Made by a program: the position numbers and the translations under genes | Shown: one piece after another, positions 59,134 through 64,000 of the stretch | How positions within the stretch are numbered: position 1 is the first letter of the stretch | Layout of the letters: each line of letters opens with the position of its first letter | Notes under the pieces: generated by a model | Databases searched by the model: none | What the model was told of the DNA's origin: nothing | What the model saw: only the letters and a program-made list of their open reading frames with translations | NCBI RefSeq assembly: GCF_001010285.1 | Contig: NZ_CP011104.1 | Coordinates: forward strand, 2,914,001 to 2,978,000 | Length of the DNA: 64,000 nucleotides | Direction of reading: 5' to 3' | DNA from: Photorhabdus thracensis | Lineage (GTDB): Bacteria > Pseudomonadota > Gammaproteobacteria > Enterobacterales > Enterobacteriaceae

Positions 59134-59305
59134 TATTTTTCTCTGCTTGAATTGTATGTGATATAATTTTTCTGTAAGAGCGTGACTTTTCGACCAATAA
59201 ATTATTTGATTCTTGGCTTAGGTGTCAGTTAATTATTAAATAATATAGCCAGAAGAACTATTCTCTTTTGGCTTTAAAGTTAAATTTGTTATTTTAATAA
59301 AATGA

Positions 59306-59785
59306 TTATTTATTGATTAATTTATTTGTTCTTTTGTTTTTCCATCGATTTATATATTTATGAATAAAGAAAGTTTTCAGCCAGCGATTAATGAGTAATA
59401 CACCCAATATTAAAATAACAATACCAGACCATGAAATAGTATAATTAATTACCCAATTGATCAACAAAAGGATAATACTGGTAATAATAAACCTCACTAA
59501 ATGGCGATAAAATTTTGCTTCCAATGCAATTTGTTGCTGAATTTCATCTCGCTTTTTATCAATGGATTTAGCTTGTTCCCGGGTGATTTTATCAGTTTCT
59601 GGGGAATAGAGGTCTGTCACTTTTATATTAAACGCGGAAGCTATTGCGGCCAGCGTTTCTAAACTTGCTTTTTCGCCATTTTCCAGACGTTGTATGGTCC
59701 TGACACTTAAATATGATAATTCAGCAAGTTGCTCCTGTGACCAGGCTCTGGATTGCCGTAATTCTTTGATTCGATATCCACTCAT
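59306..59785 (-). CDS. XRE-type HTH protein with membrane tail
   Basis: The ~159-residue product joins an XRE HTH domain (about 1-58: IKELRQSRAWSQEQLAELSYLSVRTIQRLENGEK) to a charged linker and two hydrophobic spans (about 100-140) with a basic C-terminal tail. The combination suggests a membrane-tethered regulator of a type often called 2TM-domain HTH proteins. Targets are unknown. ATG 59785 has AAGAAGG upstream; an earlier start at 59806 adds seven residues. Confidence 0.78.
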   Translation of the reverse strand: MSGYRIKELRQSRAWSQEQLAELSYLSVRTIQRLENGEKASLETLAAIASAFNIKVTDLYSPETDKITREQAKSIDKKRDEIQQQIALEAKFYRHLVRFIITSIILLLINWVINYTISWSGIVILILGVLLINRWLKTFFIHKYINRWKNKRTNKLINK

Positions 59786-59932
59786 TTTTAATACCTTCTT
59801 TAGCATTCAAAAGTGAACCCATCATAAAAGAAGCATAACAACAGGAACACGACAGATACCTGACAGGAAGCTGACATTTGGCTGCCAGATGCCTATTTAG
59901 CATTATGGGTTTTACCTCAATCATTACCTTCC

Positions 59933-60697
59933 TTAATAAGCAGACATATATTCTCTTGGTGGTTGCCCGGTCATTTTCTTGAAAAAGATTATAAAAGCGC
60001 TGTCACTGGAAAATTCTAACTCATCAGCGACAGATGATAAATTACCCTGTTTCGCCAGTAATTCTATAGATTTGATCAAACGCCACTGTTGTCGCCATTG
60101 TTGATAATTTAGACCTGTTTCCCGGCGAAATATACGGCTGATAGTTTTCTCACTGGCGCCGATATTCATTGCCAGTATTTTGAGTGGTGGTGGAAGTGTT
60201 GCCATAGGGATGCAGGTCAAACGACGATCGAAAGGGAGTGGCAATAATGTTGGCTCTCTCTTTGCCTGGCGGATTTCGTCAAGACAAACCGCTAATAGGT
60301 TAGCAGCAGGCCCATGTAACCAATCTGTGTTAAAAGGTGATTGCGCTATTCGTTCCAATACTGCACGCAGCAAAGGTGTAACGTCCAGTACTTCAATGTG
60401 TTCTGCCAGACACCCGATCTGATTGATATCCAGATAAATCGAGCGATATCCGACGGATTCTTTTATCTCTGCTCTATGAGAGATACGCGGTGGGATCCAG
60501 GCAACCCGGGTTGGTGGAAGTATGCATAAGTGATCCGCCAGGGTGATACTGATACACCCTTGCTGGGTAAATAATAATTGCCCCATCTCATGTTGATGAA
60601 ATCCTGAATCATGCTGGCCTAGTTCAGCGGCGATCCCAACAACCGGTACTCCAAGGCTATCAGGATCAAAACTATCATTGTGGGAAAGCCATGCCAT
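59933..60697 (-). CDS. AraC-family transcriptional regulator
   Basis: The 254-residue product has an N-terminal cupin-like sensing domain (HQHEMGQLLFTQQGCISITL, PPTRVAWIPPRISH) and a C-terminal double HTH from about 155 (ASEKTISRIFRRETGLNYQQW and FSSDSAFIIFFKKMTGQPPREY). It belongs to the NimR/YdeO-like subgroup that often sits next to the exporter it controls. The divergent MFS gene begins about 105 bases away and is the likely target. Confidence 0.88.
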   Translation of the reverse strand: MAWLSHNDSFDPDSLGVPVVGIAAELGQHDSGFHQHEMGQLLFTQQGCISITLADHLCILPPTRVAWIPPRISHRAEIKESVGYRSIYLDINQIGCLAEHIEVLDVTPLLRAVLERIAQSPFNTDWLHGPAANLLAVCLDEIRQAKREPTLLPLPFDRRLTCIPMATLPPPLKILAMNIGASEKTISRIFRRETGLNYQQWRQQWRLIKSIELLAKQGNLSSVADELEFSSDSAFIIFFKKMTGQPPREYMSAY

Positions 60698-60801
60698 ATT
60701 TATGTCCTATTTAATAAATAAATTGTCTTTATTATTGTAATGCGACAATTGAGATCATGCTAATTTATGTTTATCGTCTAATTGAACCAGGTAAAATCAC
60801 A

Positions 60802-61965
60802 ATGCAACGTAAACTTGGGCTTACGCTGGCAACAGCGTTAATGATGTTTCCACAAGTTGTAGAGACCATCTATAGCCCAGCATTAACCGATATTGCAAAG
60901 GGATTTAAGGTGAGTGCTGAACAGGCTGCTCAAACTTTATCTTTATATTTTTTCGCTTTTGCTATCGGCGTGGTTATTTGGGGTCGCATGTGTGATCTCA
61001 TAGGCAGACGTCCAACGATATTGAGTGGGCTGCTGCTCTATAGTGGTGCTTCATTAATGGCATTATTCAGTAGCCAATTTGAGTTATTACTGGTTGCCAG
61101 AATGTTATCCGCATTTGGTGCCGCAGTCGGTTCGATAGGAACTCAAACAATGATGAGAGATTCTTATCAGGGGAGCGAATTAGCACGGGTGTTTTCCGTC
61201 ATGGGCATAGCTTTAGCGGTAAGTCCGGCAGTTGGCATGATGAGTGGTGCTGTTTTAGTGTATTTAGGGGGATATAAAGTCGTCTTTTTCGGCTTGTCTC
61301 TGCTTGCGGTATTACTATCAGGTTGGTCTGCTATTTATCTGCCTGAAACCCGCCCGGCAACAGTGGTGATAATGCCGCTAACAAGTACTTTAATTATGAT
61401 GTTCAAGGATGTGGCAATTTGGCGTAATGCTCTGTTGATAGCACTCTTTAACTTATGTTTGTTTAGCTATTATCAATTAGCTCCGTTCAATTTTGAACGG
61501 TTGGGATTCTCTTCTGAGATGTTTGGTTATACCGGATTGCTTTTGGCACTAGGGTCAGGCGCCGGTGCTTGGTCAAATAAATTCTTGTTAAACAAAAAAT
61601 GGCGTTCATCAAATTCAGTATTACTTGCTGCTATTATCCTCCTGATAGGGGGAGGAATGATCATGGCTCTGGAAGCCACCTGGTTTTTTATCCTGCCGAT
61701 GATTTTGATTGTTGTGGCCTACGGAATCGCTATTCCTAATATCTTGGCTTCTGCATTGATTGATTATACCGATAGATTGGGAACCGCAGGAGCATTGTTT
61801 GGTTTGCTGTATTACTTGATCTTGGGTGGGGGATTGGCGTTAGCAGGCTGGAGCCAACGTCTTAGTGTTGTCTTGGTATTTTGTGGTTGTTTTATTCTAT
61901 TGTTGGCGGTAATTAATTGTCTAATATTAATAAAATCAGTGATTAATACATCAATTACGGAATAA
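60802..61965 (+). CDS. Bcr/CflA-type MFS drug exporter
   Basis: The ~387-residue product is a twelve-span MFS protein of the drug:proton antiporter-1 type, with YSPALTDIAKGF, motif A GRMCDLIGRRPTILSG and LLVARMLSAFGAAVGSIGTQTMMRD, typical of the Bcr/CflA branch. ATG 60802 gives MQRKLGLTLATALMM; an ATG at 60757 would add 15 residues. It is divergent from the AraC regulator, so it may be induced by a ligand of that protein. Substrate unknown. Confidence 0.88.
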   Translation: MQRKLGLTLATALMMFPQVVETIYSPALTDIAKGFKVSAEQAAQTLSLYFFAFAIGVVIWGRMCDLIGRRPTILSGLLLYSGASLMALFSSQFELLLVARMLSAFGAAVGSIGTQTMMRDSYQGSELARVFSVMGIALAVSPAVGMMSGAVLVYLGGYKVVFFGLSLLAVLLSGWSAIYLPETRPATVVIMPLTSTLIMMFKDVAIWRNALLIALFNLCLFSYYQLAPFNFERLGFSSEMFGYTGLLLALGSGAGAWSNKFLLNKKWRSSNSVLLAAIILLIGGGMIMALEATWFFILPMILIVVAYGIAIPNILASALIDYTDRLGTAGALFGLLYYLILGGGLALAGWSQRLSVVLVFCGCFILLLAVINCLILIKSVINTSITE

Positions 61966-62430
61966 TCTGATATTGGAATAATTCTGCATGATCGGAAATT
62001 AGTTGACAGGTTAATAATATCTGAAAATTACAGCTACGAAGTATATTTATAATAAGATCTTATTTAAACAAATAGTCGTATTTAAAAAATACTGCAAAAT
62101 ATCCTATTTGCAACAATGCATTCCTGCAATAGGATGGTAAAATTATATGAAAGTATTAAGAGATTAATATATGAAAAAACGTGGTTAAAAGAAAGTTTTG
62201 CTATAAAATCTGATTGAAAATAACAAATTAATCTCTTTCTGAAAGAAAAATATAGCTTGATTTGCGGTTTTCAAGTGAAAAAACATTTAAATATATTGTG
62301 CTATACTTTCTAAGTGACAAATTGAAGTGAGAAAACTACTTAGCTTACTCATTAACAGTCTGGTCATTGTCCTGAATTATTTGAATATTTAATCGATATT
62401 CTGCTAAATAAGAATTATGGAGAACTGATT
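61966..62430. other. AT-rich intergenic region
   Basis: No gene or recognised structure is seen in this very AT-rich interval. It contains the presumed promoter of the protease gene. Confidence 0.4.
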
Positions 62431-63042
62431 ATGTCACGTTCTAAAGATGTGTGTATAGCAAGTCGTGATTCAGATTCAAAAAATATCTTTCCGAAATGTT
62501 TATCTGGAAAGCACATCACGCCAATACCGCTAGGGAATTTGGACTCTTCATCAGAATCTATCCTTTTTTTTAGAGAATTACAGTTTAACATGCAGCGGCA
62601 AATTCAGAGTAATTGGTGCTGGGCAGCTGTGTCTGTATCTGTTGGGCTTTATTTCAGTACCGGTTTCTGGGCGCAGTGTGATGTAGTTGACAAGCAACTT
62701 GGAAGGACGACATGTTGTAGTTTGCCAGGTCCATGTAATGTTTATGGCTATTTGGATCAGGCTCTTATGTATACAAGAAGTCTGGCAAGTTTTTATACCA
62801 ATTCGATGAATATGCCAGAAATTAGAGCCCAAATTGGTGCTGGGTGTCCGATCGGTTTGCGTTGTGCCTGGTATGGAGGAGGTGCTCATTTTCTGGCTAT
62901 TATAGGGTACAACTCTGTGACTGGAAATATATCCGTTACTGATTCTATATATGGTAACTCTATCCAATCATTTAGTTTATTTCCTTTCTCATACAATGGT
63001 GGTGGGAACTGGACTCATACTTATCTCACTCGAAGAAACTAG
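62431..63042 (+). CDS. AvrRpt2-like papain-fold cysteine protease
   Basis: The 203-residue product resembles the C70 peptidase family of the effector AvrRpt2. Candidate catalytic residues are Cys63 in RQIQSNWCWAAVSVSVG, His153 in GGGAHFLAIIGYN and Asp171 in VTDSIYG; their spacing (90 and 18 residues) is close to that of AvrRpt2. Residues 1-45 are polar and could be a translocation or processed segment. No classical signal peptide is visible. GGAG lies about ten bases before the ATG. A second gene follows after nine bases. It may be a secreted effector or an interbacterial toxin. Confidence 0.82.
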   Translation: MSRSKDVCIASRDSDSKNIFPKCLSGKHITPIPLGNLDSSSESILFFRELQFNMQRQIQSNWCWAAVSVSVGLYFSTGFWAQCDVVDKQLGRTTCCSLPGPCNVYGYLDQALMYTRSLASFYTNSMNMPEIRAQIGAGCPIGLRCAWYGGGAHFLAIIGYNSVTGNISVTDSIYGNSIQSFSLFPFSYNGGGNWTHTYLTRRN

Positions 63043-63051
63043 GGATGCATC

Positions 63052-63660
63052 ATGAAAATTTTATATCCTGAAGCGCCTCTGGGTGGAGTAGAAGTTATCA
63101 TTCCTGTGCTTCAAGAGGCATTACAAACGGCCCGGAATAGGCCAACAAGTCCTTTTTCAAATGTAGATCCGGACAGCCTGATTATTTCAGATCCTTATCG
63201 TTGCTATTCGCTGGGTATTGAAAACCTGGTCAATGGTGAAGTTTTGAATAATGCCATCCCAGGTAATTGGCGCTACTTTATTTTATCGGATGGTAAAACA
63301 ATTGCCGATCTGGAGTTAACGGAGGTTGACGGTGAAGTTAAATTTTCGTCTTTAAACGAAGGTCCTATTGCCTCATCTGCGGTTAATGCTCTACGTTTGG
63401 CAGAACGCTCTACCAGACATGAGGGAAAAATGTATGAACTCAGAATGCTGTTAGTTTCTGGGTTACACTTTGTATCAATGTGGCTTCATGCAATAGATAA
63501 AGGGCTTAGTGATGCGGTTATTCCAACAGAACCAACACCAGCGGATCTGGCCGGTATGAGATTGTATGATGAAGTGGAAATAATAAAGCTGCTTCATATT
63601 GCCGCAAAACAGGCAAAAGAGAGGATTGATGCAGATGATTCAGGATTGCTGGGCAACTAA
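63052..63660 (+). CDS. Unknown partner protein of the AvrRpt2-like protease
   Basis: The 202-residue product is not recognised. Its N-terminal half looks alpha/beta (NWRYFILSDGKTIADLELTEVDG), and the C-terminal half is helical with one moderately hydrophobic segment (MLLVSGLHFVSMWLHAI). Nine bases separate it from the protease gene, so they are cotranscribed. It may be an inhibitor, immunity protein or chaperone of the protease; this is inference from position only. Confidence 0.6.
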   Translation: MKILYPEAPLGGVEVIIPVLQEALQTARNRPTSPFSNVDPDSLIISDPYRCYSLGIENLVNGEVLNNAIPGNWRYFILSDGKTIADLELTEVDGEVKFSSLNEGPIASSAVNALRLAERSTRHEGKMYELRMLLVSGLHFVSMWLHAIDKGLSDAVIPTEPTPADLAGMRLYDEVEIIKLLHIAAKQAKERIDADDSGLLGN

Positions 63661-63719
63661 ATAATCTGCATTGTCGCGTAAGGCCGCTAAATGTGGCATT
63701 ACTTTTCTTGATTCGGCAA

Positions 63720-63757
63720 AAAAGGTACTTTACCAAAAGGTAAAGTGCCTTTTTTAA
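63720..63757. terminator. Bidirectional terminator
   Basis: AAAGGTACTTTACC and GGTAAAGTGCCTTT form a long stem with A- and T-runs on both sides. It serves both the protease operon and the convergent fis gene. Confidence 0.9.
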
Positions 63758-63775
63758 TGAACTAATTGATAGCGA

Positions 63776-64000
63776 TTAGTTCATGCCATATTTTTTCAAT
63801 TTCTTACGCAGTGTGCCACGGTTGATGCCCATCATCAGGGCAGCACGTGTTTGGTTGCCACGGGTGTATTGCATCACCATGTCCAACAATGGCTGCTCCA
63901 CCTCAGCCAGTACCAACTCATACAGGTCATTAACATCCTGACCATTTAGTTGAGCAAAATAGTTCTTCAGTGCTTGTTTAACTGAGTCACGCAAAGGTTT
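63776..64000 (-). CDS. fis: DNA-binding protein Fis, 3' part
   Basis: Fis bends DNA and organises the nucleoid, and it activates stable-RNA genes in fast growth. The visible C-terminal 74 residues ([20 protein letters not shown] to the end [11 protein letters not shown], with the HTH in [20 protein letters not shown]) agree with enterobacterial Fis. The start codon is beyond the right edge, where dusB is expected next. Confidence 0.97.

Overview
The window is a chromosomal segment of a gammaproteobacterium of the Enterobacterales. Gene content and order (pheU-like tRNA, yjdC, dsbD, dcuA, aspA, fxsA, groES-groEL, yjeI, epmB, efp, sugE, frdABCD, epmA; then yhhQ, tusA, zntA, yhhL, rsmD, ftsYEX, rpoH, panM, liv, and fis at the right edge) follow the enterobacterial backbone. 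The low GC, DUF29 and fascin-like proteins and an AvrRpt2-like protease suggest a Photorhabdus-type Morganellaceae genome. The genus is an inference from memory, not a database match.

Positions 1 to about 15190 are one end of an integrative and conjugative element abutting the 3' end of tRNA-Phe (GAA), the kind of site used by SPI-7-type islands. It carries a tyrosine recombinase-like gene between two tandem-pseudoknot (STAXI-type) arrays, an ArdB antirestriction gene, small unknown membrane and soluble proteins, an ArdC-like/methylase-like fusion and a stand-alone paralogue of its C-terminal half, DUF3085 and DUF1281 proteins, a TraI_2/MobH relaxase-like gene with altered HD residues, and a terminal integrase with an early frameshift. 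Most of these genes are preceded by a related GC-rich hairpin leader, and in most of those the Shine-Dalgarno sequence is paired. An IS4/IS10-group element has inserted into one leader.

Positions 15190 to 44700 are backbone: tRNA-Phe, thiol-disulfide transfer (dsbD), anaerobic C4-dicarboxylate metabolism (dcuA, aspA, frdABCD), chaperonin (heat-shock promoter, groESL), the EF-P system (epmB, efp, epmA), a guanidine-II riboswitch with its sugE exporter, and glycerol-phosphate uptake (glpT, glpQ). Decay is interleaved: an IS630 copy with a nonsense codon inside a fascin-like gene remnant, a dhaK/PTS-enzyme-I chimeric remnant behind gldA, and a deleted IS200/IS605 element.

Between zntA (ZntR-type operator) and yhhL lies a degenerate microcin C-type locus: a seven-codon gene encoding MISIASN, an intergenic hairpin, an mccB-like gene that has lost its adenylation core, and an intact MFS exporter resembling MccC.

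The right third holds rsmD, ftsY (with nine 17-residue repeats), ftsE, ftsX, rpoH, a glycerate kinase, panM, the livKHMGF branched-chain amino acid ABC operon, an HTH membrane protein, a divergent AraC/Bcr-type MFS pair, an AvrRpt2-like cysteine protease with a tightly linked unknown partner, and the 3' part of fis.
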